From DAIDKA01 sp035485475 (GTDB taxonomy: Bacteria > Pseudomonadota > Gammaproteobacteria > Steroidobacterales > Steroidobacteraceae): DNA of 16,288 bases. The stretch spans positions 1-16,288 of the forward strand of contig DATHOA010000174.1 in NCBI GenBank assembly GCA_035485475.1. Direction: 5' to 3'. Position numbers and translations under genes: made by a program. Below the pieces are notes generated by a model. That model had not been told where the DNA came from. It was given only the letters and a program-made list of their open reading frames with translations, and did not search any database. How positions within the stretch are numbered: position 1 is the stretch's first letter; the number at the start of each line of letters is the position of its first letter. Shown one piece after another: positions 5,931 through 12,595 of this stretch.

Positions 5931-6977
5931 ATGACCCCAGAGCCACTGCCTTCCGCAGGCGAAGCGTCTGCTGCTGATTTCCAACTGATCAATCAGCTCG
6001 TCAATGGCTTCTGGACAACGCAGGTGCTGAATGTTGCCGTGCAATTGGGAATCCCGGAGCAGTTGGCCAGCGGCCCGAAAACCGCAATGGCCATCGCGCA
6101 GGCCGCTCAAGCTCACCCGCAGTCCGTTTTTCGACTGCTGCGCGCTTTGCATACCCTTGGCGTATGCCGGGCGGTTGATAAGGAAACTTTCGAACTGACA
6201 CCCGCCGGTCACGTCCTCCGACCTGACGTGCCGCGCTCGCTCCGGGGCCGCGCCCTGTTCTCCGGCGACATGCTATGGCAGCAGTACGGCGATCTGGCCT
6301 ACGTCGTAAAGACGGGCAACTCGACGCGAGTCGTCGACACCGGACCCGAGGCATTCAAGAAGCTCAGCGCAGATCCGGTGCGAGTCGATGCATTTCAACG
6401 GGCGATGGCCGAGGGCAGCGTCCGCGCAGCGCGTGATGCCCTCGCCGCGTACGATTTCTCTGCGTTTGCGTCAGTACTCGATCTGGGGGGCGGGTATGGT
6501 GGAGTGCTATCCGTATTGCTCACGGCCCATCCCCGGATGACGGGCGCCGTGTGTGATCTCGAGTATCTGGCGGAGGCCGCATTGCGATATCTCCAGGAAG
6601 CCGGCCTGGGTGCGCGCGCAAAGTTTGTGGCTGGAGACTTCTTCGCAGCGGTGCCAGGGCCTTACGATGCATATGTCCTCAAATTCATCATTCATGACTG
6701 GGACGATGAACTTGCACTGAAGATACTGCGCAACATCCACCGCGCTGCCGCCCCAGGCTCGACTTTGCTGCTCCTGGAGCAGGTGATACCGGAAAACCTG
6801 TCAACGGCGGCCTCGGACCAGGCCGTCATCAAGTCGGACATTACGATGATGACGATTGGAAGCGGCGAGCGGACGGTCGCCGAATATCGGCAGCTGCTGT
6901 CACAGGCCCAATGGAACCTCACAAGGGTCATCCAAATCTCGCCGGAGTTCAGCCTGCTGGAAGCCAGGCGCGCCTAA
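5931..6977 (+). CDS. SAM-dependent O-methyltransferase, plant caffeate-OMT-like class
   Basis: This 348-residue protein combines an N-terminal winged-helix/dimerisation domain (about 15-100, including SVFRLLRALHTLGVC and LTPAGHVLRPD) with a Rossmann methyltransferase domain. SAM motif I is VLDLGGGYG (182-190). The catalytic region KFIIHDWDDE (251-260) provides H255, the general base in this class. LLLLEQVIPEN follows at 279-289. The family covers caffeate and hydroxyneurosporene methyltransferases and many natural-product O-methyltransferases, so a phenolic hydroxyl is the probable target. The ATG is preceded by GGAG (5919-5922) at 8 nt. It is divergent from the aromatic hydroxylase gene and lies 95 bp upstream of the amidohydrolase gene, so it may or may not share a transcript with it. 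Why a methylating enzyme sits in a catabolic cluster is unclear. Confidence 0.88.
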   Translation: MTPEPLPSAGEASAADFQLINQLVNGFWTTQVLNVAVQLGIPEQLASGPKTAMAIAQAAQAHPQSVFRLLRALHTLGVCRAVDKETFELTPAGHVLRPDVPRSLRGRALFSGDMLWQQYGDLAYVVKTGNSTRVVDTGPEAFKKLSADPVRVDAFQRAMAEGSVRAARDALAAYDFSAFASVLDLGGGYGGVLSVLLTAHPRMTGAVCDLEYLAEAALRYLQEAGLGARAKFVAGDFFAAVPGPYDAYVLKFIIHDWDDELALKILRNIHRAAAPGSTLLLLEQVIPENLSTAASDQAVIKSDITMMTIGSGERTVAEYRQLLSQAQWNLTRVIQISPEFSLLEARRA

Positions 6978-7059
6978 GTCCCTGGTTCGGCGCGACATCC
7001 GCACAGCGCTTCACGAATCTTCCGTTTACATCGCCTGATAATCGGACTTAGCATGTCAG

Positions 7060-7065
7060 AAGGGG
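7060..7065 (+). promoter_or_regulatory. Strong ribosome binding site fixing the amidohydrolase start
   Basis: AAGGGG, within an A-A-then-six-G run (7060-7067), ends 5-7 nt before the ATG at 7073. The only other nearby ATG choices are at 7053, in a different frame, and at codon 43, which lacks a ribosome site. This supports the long form of the amidohydrolase, including the roughly 80 residues before its twin-arginine motif. Confidence 0.6.
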
Positions 7066-7072
7066 GGAAATC

Positions 7073-8830
7073 ATGGCGAAGTGGAACGAGAGCAATCGCA
7101 TCTGGGAACGCGATGAGACCTTGCTCACCCCGGAGGAACTCGCGCTATGCACGCGGGCCTGCGACGATGACCGCTACCGCACGCCGATACCCACGCAGAT
7201 GGTGTCAAACGGCGAGTACCTGCCGGCGCCGCAGACCGAGGCGCAGAAGAGCGTCGAAGCCGGCGTTCATCAGCTCGCGGACGAGACGAGCCGGCGCTTA
7301 GGCATCGGCCGTCGCCGTTTCCTGGCCGGCACGGGCGGTATGGCGGCGTCCTTCCTCGCCATCAACGAGGTCTTCGGGCCGTTCTTCAAAGTGGACCCAC
7401 TGGAAATGTTCGTACCGGAGGCCTATGCCCAAGGCGGGGCTCCCCGGGATCTGTTCGTGTTCGATGATCAGCTACACCTGGTGAGAGGCAGTCGCGGTAA
7501 GGTCCCCGGCGGGTTGCGCGCCCTGGCGGAGGGCTCCTCGATCGGGCCATCGTTGGGTTTGAAGGCGAACCCGTTCAATCCCGCGGGACATCTCGACGAA
7601 GGGGGTCAGGCCTGGGGGAGCTGGAATCCGGCGCTCGTGGGCTTGCCGTTCAATCCCGAGAACTTCCTTCTCACGGACTTCATCCGCCAGGTGTATCTGG
7701 AGAGTCAGGTCACGGTGGGCATGCTCACCAATGTGCCGGCCAGTGTGATCGACACCGGCGAGCGTGCGCCCCGCAATGTGGTAGAGGCGCGCGGGGGAGA
7801 AATCCTCACGGCCGCGCAGACGGCCGCCGCGCGCGACTTCATCAACGAAGTTGCCGGATCGCCTCGCTCGCTTGCTCACGGAATGCTGTATGTCGGCAAG
7901 GGCAATCTGGACTATATCCATGAGCAGATCGAGCAGAATAAACCGGACTCCTGGAAGGGCTACAACATCGCCAACGCCGCCAAGGTGGACGAGAATCCGT
8001 TGAGCCTGATGAAGCAGTGGCGGCACGACGACGAGCAGGTCGCCTACCCCACCTTCGAGGCCATCGATAAGGCCTACTCGCAACAGAGGGCGGCCCATCC
8101 GGGATTCAACAACATCTGCGTGCACAAGGGCCTGGTGAACACCAAGGAGCAGCGCCCCGAGATCGGCCATCCCGCCGACCTGCCGAAGGCGGCGCGCGAC
8201 TGGCCGAATCTGAACTTCATCACCTATCATGCCTGCATCCAGCCGTCATTCTTCATGTACGACGCACTCGCCGAGATCCACGCCGGCAGACTGCGCGAAG
8301 GCGTGCCGGATATCAGCTGGACTACTGAGTACGCGCTGCTGTGCCGTGACCTGAAAAATACCTACGCCGAACTGGGTACCACCTGGGCGTCCTCGATCAT
8401 TACCTTCCCGACGGTGGCCGCGCACATCATGGGCCAGCTGCTGAAGTTCATGGGCCCGGACCGCATTGTATTTGGCTCCGACTCCGTGTGGTACGGGTCC
8501 CCACAGTGGCAGATTGAGGCAATGTGGCGCTTCCAGATACCCGAAGGAATGCAACGCAAGTACGGCTACCCCGAATTCACCGAAGCGCACAAGCGCAAAA
8601 TCCTGGGTCTCAATTCCGCACGCTTGTACGGCATCGATGTGCCACGCAACTTCTCGGCCCACTTCAAGCCGGTGCCTACCGACTATGCAGCCAGGATGCC
8701 GGACACCCTGAAACATTTCATGGAGCTGCCCGGATACACCACAGATAAACTTGCACAGGCGAAGGAGCAGTACGTGGCGAACGGCGGCGCACCCGATCAC
8801 ACGCGCTATGGCTGGGTGCGCAGCAGCTGA
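7073..8830 (+). CDS. Amidohydrolase-superfamily (amidohydrolase 2/ACMSD-like) metal-dependent hydrolase with internal twin-arginine motif
   Basis: This 585-residue protein has an unusual N-terminus. Residues 1-79 are polar and include IPTQMVSNGEYLPAPQ. Then comes RRRFLAG (80-86) with a hydrophobic stretch to about 105 and a possible cleavage site at AYAQ (117-120). The rest is a TIM-barrel metal hydrolase. The first strand reads FVFDDQLHLV, where Q133 and H135 replace the usual His-x-His. CVHKG comes later, then FITYHACIQPS and the C-terminal metal/base aspartate in VFGSDSVWYGSPQWQ. From memory, bacterial homologues share the long N-terminus, so it is not a mis-called start; a strong ribosome site at 7060 agrees. 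ACMSD-like members hydrolyse or decarboxylate aromatic or ring-cleavage acids. It sits 7 bp before the small twin-arginine protein. The substrate is unknown. Confidence 0.82.
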   Translation: MAKWNESNRIWERDETLLTPEELALCTRACDDDRYRTPIPTQMVSNGEYLPAPQTEAQKSVEAGVHQLADETSRRLGIGRRRFLAGTGGMAASFLAINEVFGPFFKVDPLEMFVPEAYAQGGAPRDLFVFDDQLHLVRGSRGKVPGGLRALAEGSSIGPSLGLKANPFNPAGHLDEGGQAWGSWNPALVGLPFNPENFLLTDFIRQVYLESQVTVGMLTNVPASVIDTGERAPRNVVEARGGEILTAAQTAAARDFINEVAGSPRSLAHGMLYVGKGNLDYIHEQIEQNKPDSWKGYNIANAAKVDENPLSLMKQWRHDDEQVAYPTFEAIDKAYSQQRAAHPGFNNICVHKGLVNTKEQRPEIGHPADLPKAARDWPNLNFITYHACIQPSFFMYDALAEIHAGRLREGVPDISWTTEYALLCRDLKNTYAELGTTWASSIITFPTVAAHIMGQLLKFMGPDRIVFGSDSVWYGSPQWQIEAMWRFQIPEGMQRKYGYPEFTEAHKRKILGLNSARLYGIDVPRNFSAHFKPVPTDYAARMPDTLKHFMELPGYTTDKLAQAKEQYVANGGAPDHTRYGWVRSS

Positions 8831-8834
8831 GGTG
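8829..8834 (+). promoter_or_regulatory. Ribosome binding site deciding the start of the small twin-arginine protein
   Basis: GAGGTG lies 3 nt before ATG 8838, straddling the amidohydrolase stop (8828-8830). The reading frame is open further upstream inside the amidohydrolase gene, but the peptide there is a frame-shifted product with no family resemblance. A start at 8838 gives a protein beginning MKRREF, a good twin-arginine leader. Confidence 0.6.
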
Positions 8835-8837
8835 CCA

Positions 8838-9248
8838 ATGAAACGTCGTGAATTCGTGTTTGCGGGTGTCACCGCCGCGGGAACTGCCGCCTGCGCTCTC
8901 TCAGCCGTACAGACCGCAACACTTCCGACCGTGCCTGACCGTGCTCATGAGCGTCCCTGGTTCGCCGTCATCTTCGATGAGCGATTTGCGCCGGCGCACG
9001 CTTTTGCCCAAGCCGCAGCCTGGCGCGGCCACAAGGTTTTCGGCTACGACGGCGATCTCACGGCGGTGTGGCAGCGCGAGATCGAGCCGCACTGGTCGCG
9101 CCGTGCGGGCGCGCTCGCCGGAATGAGTACAGCCCCCGGACTCTTCTGCCTCGAACAACTCGCCGCGCAGCACTGGCTGCGAGTGGTCACACGCAGCGAG
9201 CAGCGCGCGGGCGCCGGCGCACCGCTCATATCCTGGGTCATCGCCTGA
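8838..9248 (+). CDS. Small twin-arginine signal protein of unknown function, positional counterpart of PchX
   Basis: This 136-residue protein begins MKRREFVFAGVTAAGTAACALSA, a short twin-arginine-type leader with a hydrophobic core (about 6-22). The mature part has a strand WFAVIFDERFAPA (41-53), HKVFGYDGDLTAVW (65-78), EPHWSRRAGALAGM (83-96), FCLEQLAAQHWLRVV (103-117) and a C-terminal LISWVIA. I do not recognise a catalytic motif. It lies between the amidohydrolase and the VAO-type flavoprotein genes. In Pseudomonas p-cresol methylhydroxylase loci a small gene of unknown function, pchX, sits beside the flavoprotein and cytochrome genes, so this may be a functional counterpart. The flavoprotein next door has no export signal, so a role as a co-export partner or assembly factor is worth considering. 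That role is inference. Confidence 0.75.
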   Translation: MKRREFVFAGVTAAGTAACALSAVQTATLPTVPDRAHERPWFAVIFDERFAPAHAFAQAAAWRGHKVFGYDGDLTAVWQREIEPHWSRRAGALAGMSTAPGLFCLEQLAAQHWLRVVTRSEQRAGAGAPLISWVIA

Positions 9249-9273
9249 TGCGGCCTCGAGCGGAGCACGCCCC

Positions 9274-10923
9274 ATGAGAGTACCACCGAACGTCAGTGCC
9301 GCCGATTACGCCAAGGCGCTCGCCGAATTCGAACAGGTCATCGGCAAGGACTGGGTATTCACGAGTGATGAGGATCTCGATCTGTACCGCGACGCGTTCT
9401 CGCCGTTCCTGAATGAGCCCGAGGAGAAGATAGCCTCCGGCGCCCTGGCGCCTGTTTCAACGGAACAGGTGCAGCAGATCGTGCGCATCGCCAACAAGTA
9501 CCGCATTCCGCTCTATCCGATTTCGACGGGCAAGAACCTCGGCTACGGTGGCTCGGCGCCGGCGTACTCGGGCAGCGTGGTGCTCGACCTCAAACGCATG
9601 AACCGCATCATCGAGGTCAATGAGCAACACGCGTTCGCGCTGGTGGAGCCCGGCGTGAGCTATTTCGATCTGTACCGCCATATCCAGGAGCACAAGCTCA
9701 AAGTCTGGATCGACTGCCCGGACCCGGGCTGGGGCAGCGTCATGGGCAATGCCCTCGACCGTGGGGGTGGCTACACCTCGGCCAACTATCGCAATCACTT
9801 CGACTCGCATTGCGGGATGGAAATCGTCCTGCCGGACGGTGAGTTGCTCCGCACCGGCATGGGGGCGATCCCGAATGCCCAGACCTGGCAGCAGTACAAG
9901 TCCGGCTGCGGCCCGTGGATCGACGGCATTTTCTCGCAGTCGAACTATGGCGTGGTCACCAAGATGGGCTTCTGGCTGATGCCCGAGCCGGAGGCCTTTC
10001 AGCGCTGCACGGTGAGCGTGCCGCGCTACCAGGACCTGATGCCGCTGGTTCAAATCCTGAACTTCGTCGAGAACAGCCGCATCACTTCCGGGTTTCCGGA
10101 CATCGAGTCCCCGCTGCTCGGCTACCCTCCGGTCGGCCAAGTGCAGCTGTGGAACGAGACCGGTCCGCCGAAAATGAGCGCGGAGCATCTGCAGCTCATG
10201 GCAGGAACGAAATTGGGGTTTTCACCCGAAATCGAGGCGTATGGAGCCCGTGCCGGCATCCCCTACTGGCGGCTGTGGCTCAGTTTCCACGGGCCCGAGG
10301 AGGTCATCCAGGCGCAGTGGCACGCCGCGCAGCGGCATTTCGCTCGCATCGACGGGGCGAAATTTGCCATCGTCGACCAGGTGAAACTGCCCGTGGATGC
10401 GCAACAGGCCACGAAGTATCACGAGCCGGAACTCGGGGTTCCCTCCCTGCGCGCCTTCTCCATCGGCGCGCGCACGCCTTGGACACCCACCCCCTCCAAG
10501 GGCCACATGTGGTTCTCGCCCATCATTCCGCGCACGGGCGCGGCAATCATCGAGGCGAACCGCGTATTCAGCGAGGCCGCGAAGTCCTTGGGGATGCCGC
10601 TGTTCACGACCTTCACGCTCCCGGCCTGCTTCTGGGAGCGCTCCTTCATCTTCATTCTCGCAACCCCGGTGACCGAGGATCCGAAGACGAATAGGCGCTA
10701 TCGCGAGGGATTCAAGAAACTGATCGAGGTCGGCGGACAACACGGTTGGGGCGAGTACCGCACGGCACCGGTGTTCCAGAAGTCAGTCATGGACGTGTAC
10801 TCCTTCAACAACCATGCCCTGCAGCGTTTCCACGCCACGCTGAAAGATGCGATCGACCCGAACGGTATCCTCTCGGCGGGTCGCTATGACATCTGGCCAA
10901 AACATCTGCGGGGGAAAACCTGA
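9274..10923 (+). CDS. VAO/p-cresol-methylhydroxylase-family FAD oxidoreductase (flavoprotein subunit)
   Basis: This 549-residue flavoprotein acts on 4-substituted phenols in its known family members, oxidising or hydroxylating the carbon para to the hydroxyl. The FAD-binding (PCMH-type) domain shows PISTGKNLGYGGSAP (82-96) and GSVMGNALDRGGGYTS (154-169). IDGIFSQSNYGVVTKMGFWLMP follows (216-237). The C-terminus GWGEYRT...DPNGILSAGRYDIWP is the VAO hallmark. By hand alignment to remembered Penicillium VAO, Y91, Y495 and R496 match the phenolate-binding Y108/Y503/R504. H411 in GHMWFSP matches the FAD-linking H422. The catalytic D170 position reads as N174. There is no signal peptide. GGAG at 9262 precedes the ATG by 8 nt. 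Its stop overlaps the cytochrome start by one base, so it probably passes electrons to that cytochrome rather than acting as an oxidase. Confidence 0.9.
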   Translation: MRVPPNVSAADYAKALAEFEQVIGKDWVFTSDEDLDLYRDAFSPFLNEPEEKIASGALAPVSTEQVQQIVRIANKYRIPLYPISTGKNLGYGGSAPAYSGSVVLDLKRMNRIIEVNEQHAFALVEPGVSYFDLYRHIQEHKLKVWIDCPDPGWGSVMGNALDRGGGYTSANYRNHFDSHCGMEIVLPDGELLRTGMGAIPNAQTWQQYKSGCGPWIDGIFSQSNYGVVTKMGFWLMPEPEAFQRCTVSVPRYQDLMPLVQILNFVENSRITSGFPDIESPLLGYPPVGQVQLWNETGPPKMSAEHLQLMAGTKLGFSPEIEAYGARAGIPYWRLWLSFHGPEEVIQAQWHAAQRHFARIDGAKFAIVDQVKLPVDAQQATKYHEPELGVPSLRAFSIGARTPWTPTPSKGHMWFSPIIPRTGAAIIEANRVFSEAAKSLGMPLFTTFTLPACFWERSFIFILATPVTEDPKTNRRYREGFKKLIEVGGQHGWGEYRTAPVFQKSVMDVYSFNNHALQRFHATLKDAIDPNGILSAGRYDIWPKHLRGKT

Positions 10924-11300
10924 TGAGTGCGTGCAAACTCATCGGCAGTCTCGCGGCGGGCGCGCTGGCACTCGGCGGCGTGGCCGGAACCACCCGCGCC
11001 AGCGCCGACACGCTCGCCGCGCGCTACGCGCCCGGACGCGCGGTCTACGAAAAATGGTGTGCGGCCTGCCACGATCCGGGAATCATCCACCCCGGCACCC
11101 ACGCCCTGATGACGAAGTATCCGGGCGGCAGCCGCGGCTCCGGTTCCATCACTGCGTGGACCGATCTGCCGGCCACCTACGTCACCTTCATGGTGCGGCA
11201 TGGCATGTCGGTCATGCCGGCGTTCCGCAAGACCGAAATCAGCGCTGACGAACTGGCGGCCCTTGCCGCTTATCTTTCGCGCAATACCCCCGCCAAATAA
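10923..11300 (+). CDS. Exported class I c-type cytochrome, likely electron-accepting subunit of the flavocytochrome
   Basis: This 125-residue protein has a Sec signal peptide (about 1-28, ending RASA). One heme-binding CAACH (46-50) and a probable distal ligand M98 in MSVMPAFRKTEIS follow, with the final helix DELAALAAYLSRN. Size and layout match the small cytochrome subunit of p-cresol methylhydroxylase and eugenol hydroxylase, which takes electrons from the flavin in the periplasm. The ATG overlaps the flavoprotein TGA (TGATG, 10921-10925), indicating coupled translation in a fixed ratio. Export of this subunit to the periplasm implies that the signal-less flavoprotein must also get there, or that the pair is arranged differently from known enzymes. 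The redox partner beyond it (azurin or another cytochrome) is not in the window. Confidence 0.9.
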   Translation: MSACKLIGSLAAGALALGGVAGTTRASADTLAARYAPGRAVYEKWCAACHDPGIIHPGTHALMTKYPGGSRGSGSITAWTDLPATYVTFMVRHGMSVMPAFRKTEISADELAALAAYLSRNTPAK

Positions 11301-11425
11301 GCGCCCCGGGATGGCTCGACCCAAGGGACCTGTGCCCGCGGCGCGGTCCGGGCAGGAGTACAATTCGTAAAAACCGGTCAGGCCTGGGCGGCAGGACCCA
11401 AACCGGGGCATTAAAAGGCTAAGTG

Positions 11426-12595
11426 ATGGCGGGGTCGAAGCGACTTTCATGGGTACTGGCGGGGGCGTGCGCCGGCGCGGTCGCATTGTTTGGCTGGGCC
11501 CTATTCCACAAGAAGCCCGCGCCGCAGGCTCAACAGCCGGCCACTGCCATCGCCGTAGCCAAGGTTCAGATGCGCGACGTGCTGGTCTCGATCAATGCCC
11601 TGGGCCAGGCGCAGGGCTGGCAGGCGGTGACCGTGCGACCCCAGGTAAACGGGAAACTGTTGCGGGTACCCGTGCGCGAGGGCTCCGAGGTGACCGCGGG
11701 TGCACTCGTCGCCGAAATCGATCCCGCCCCGTTTCGCGCGGCTTTGATGCAATCCCAGGGCGCCCTGGCACGCGATCAGGCACAGCTGAAACTGGCCAAG
11801 CTGAAATTGACCCTTTACCGCCAGTTGGCAACGCAGGACTCGATTGCCTCACTGGATGTGGAGACCCAAGCCGCCCTGGTGAGCCAGTTGGCGGGCGATG
11901 TCATGCTCGATCAGGGCGCGCTCGCCGCCGCCCAGGTCAATCTGGACTACACCCGCATCCTCGCACCCGTGGCCGGCCGAATCGGGGTTCGTTTGGTGGA
12001 TGCCGGCAACCTGGTCTCCACGACCGACACCGGCGGCATCGTCACCATCAACCAGATCTCGCCCATCGCCGTGACCTTCACCCTGCCGCAGGGTGAGTTC
12101 CAACGCCTGGCGCATTTCTCTAACGGCTTCGAGAAGCCGCTCGTCACCCGGGCCTTCAGCCAGGAGAGTGGCGAGCTGCTGGATACCGGTGAACTGGTGG
12201 TGATCGACAATCGGGTCGATCCGGCCACCGCCACCGTACAACTCAAGGCACGGTTCGCGAATACCGGCCGGCACCTGTGGCCGGGGCAGCTGCTGAATGT
12301 GAAATTGACCCTGGAAACGGTGCGCGACGCGGTGGTCCTGCCGAGCATTGCGGTCAATCAGGGGCCCAACGGACCCTTCACCTATGTGGTCGAGAACAAC
12401 CTCGCGATGTTGCGGCCACTCGAGTTTGATCTTCAGCAGGACGACATTACGATCGTCAAGTCGGGCGTGAAGAGCGGCGATACCGTGGTGGTCGAAGGTC
12501 AGGGCTCGCTTCGCCCGGGCGCCAGGGTGGCCGTGCGTGGCCTGCCCGATCCGGCAAGCGTTCGGCCCGGCGGCGAAAGCCGGCCGCACGCATGA
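11426..12595 (+). CDS. RND efflux periplasmic adaptor (membrane fusion protein)
   Basis: This 389-residue protein is anchored by an N-terminal hydrophobic segment (about 9-27). It then follows the adaptor layout: lipoyl half VTVRPQVNGKLLRVPVREGSEV (69-90), an alpha-helical hairpin (about 105-170), the second lipoyl half DYTRILAPVAGRIGVRLVDAGNLV (174-197), a beta-barrel domain (about 212-290) and a membrane-proximal C-terminal domain. It links an inner-membrane pump to an outer-membrane channel. A GTG at 11423 precedes the ATG, but AAAGG (11414-11418) is better placed for ATG 11426. A Cys at 15 in LAGAC is a poor lipobox match, so lipidation is doubtful. In the 125-bp gap after the cytochrome gene there is a TACAAT (11359-11364) that could be a -10 box, but no convincing -35. 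The gene overlaps the pump gene by 4 nt. Confidence 0.92.
   Translation: MAGSKRLSWVLAGACAGAVALFGWALFHKKPAPQAQQPATAIAVAKVQMRDVLVSINALGQAQGWQAVTVRPQVNGKLLRVPVREGSEVTAGALVAEIDPAPFRAALMQSQGALARDQAQLKLAKLKLTLYRQLATQDSIASLDVETQAALVSQLAGDVMLDQGALAAAQVNLDYTRILAPVAGRIGVRLVDAGNLVSTTDTGGIVTINQISPIAVTFTLPQGEFQRLAHFSNGFEKPLVTRAFSQESGELLDTGELVVIDNRVDPATATVQLKARFANTGRHLWPGQLLNVKLTLETVRDAVVLPSIAVNQGPNGPFTYVVENNLAMLRPLEFDLQQDDITIVKSGVKSGDTVVVEGQGSLRPGARVAVRGLPDPASVRPGGESRPHA

Noticed and set aside
6966..6975. 10-bp palindrome AGGCGCGCCT at the end of the O-methyltransferase gene
   Set aside because: It is too compact to form a hairpin with a loop, is mostly inside coding sequence, and such palindromes are common in GC-rich DNA.
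7472..8230. Minus-strand open frame of 252 codons inside the amidohydrolase gene
   Set aside because: It is complementary to a well-conserved gene and has no domain of its own; it is a by-product of GC-rich codon usage.
8751..8837. Upstream in-frame start for the small twin-arginine protein
   Set aside because: It would place an odd basic peptide before the leader and sits inside the amidohydrolase gene; ATG 8838 has a good ribosome site and gives a proper leader.
9457..10188. Minus-strand 243-codon frame and plus-strand 259-codon frame (9915-10694) within the flavoprotein gene
   Set aside because: Both overlap a gene with clear VAO-family motifs along its whole length and neither encodes a recognisable protein.
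11359..11364. TACAAT as a -10 promoter box for the efflux genes
   Set aside because: The hexamer is good, but no acceptable -35 lies 16-18 bp upstream, so it is mentioned only with the adaptor gene and not listed as a promoter.
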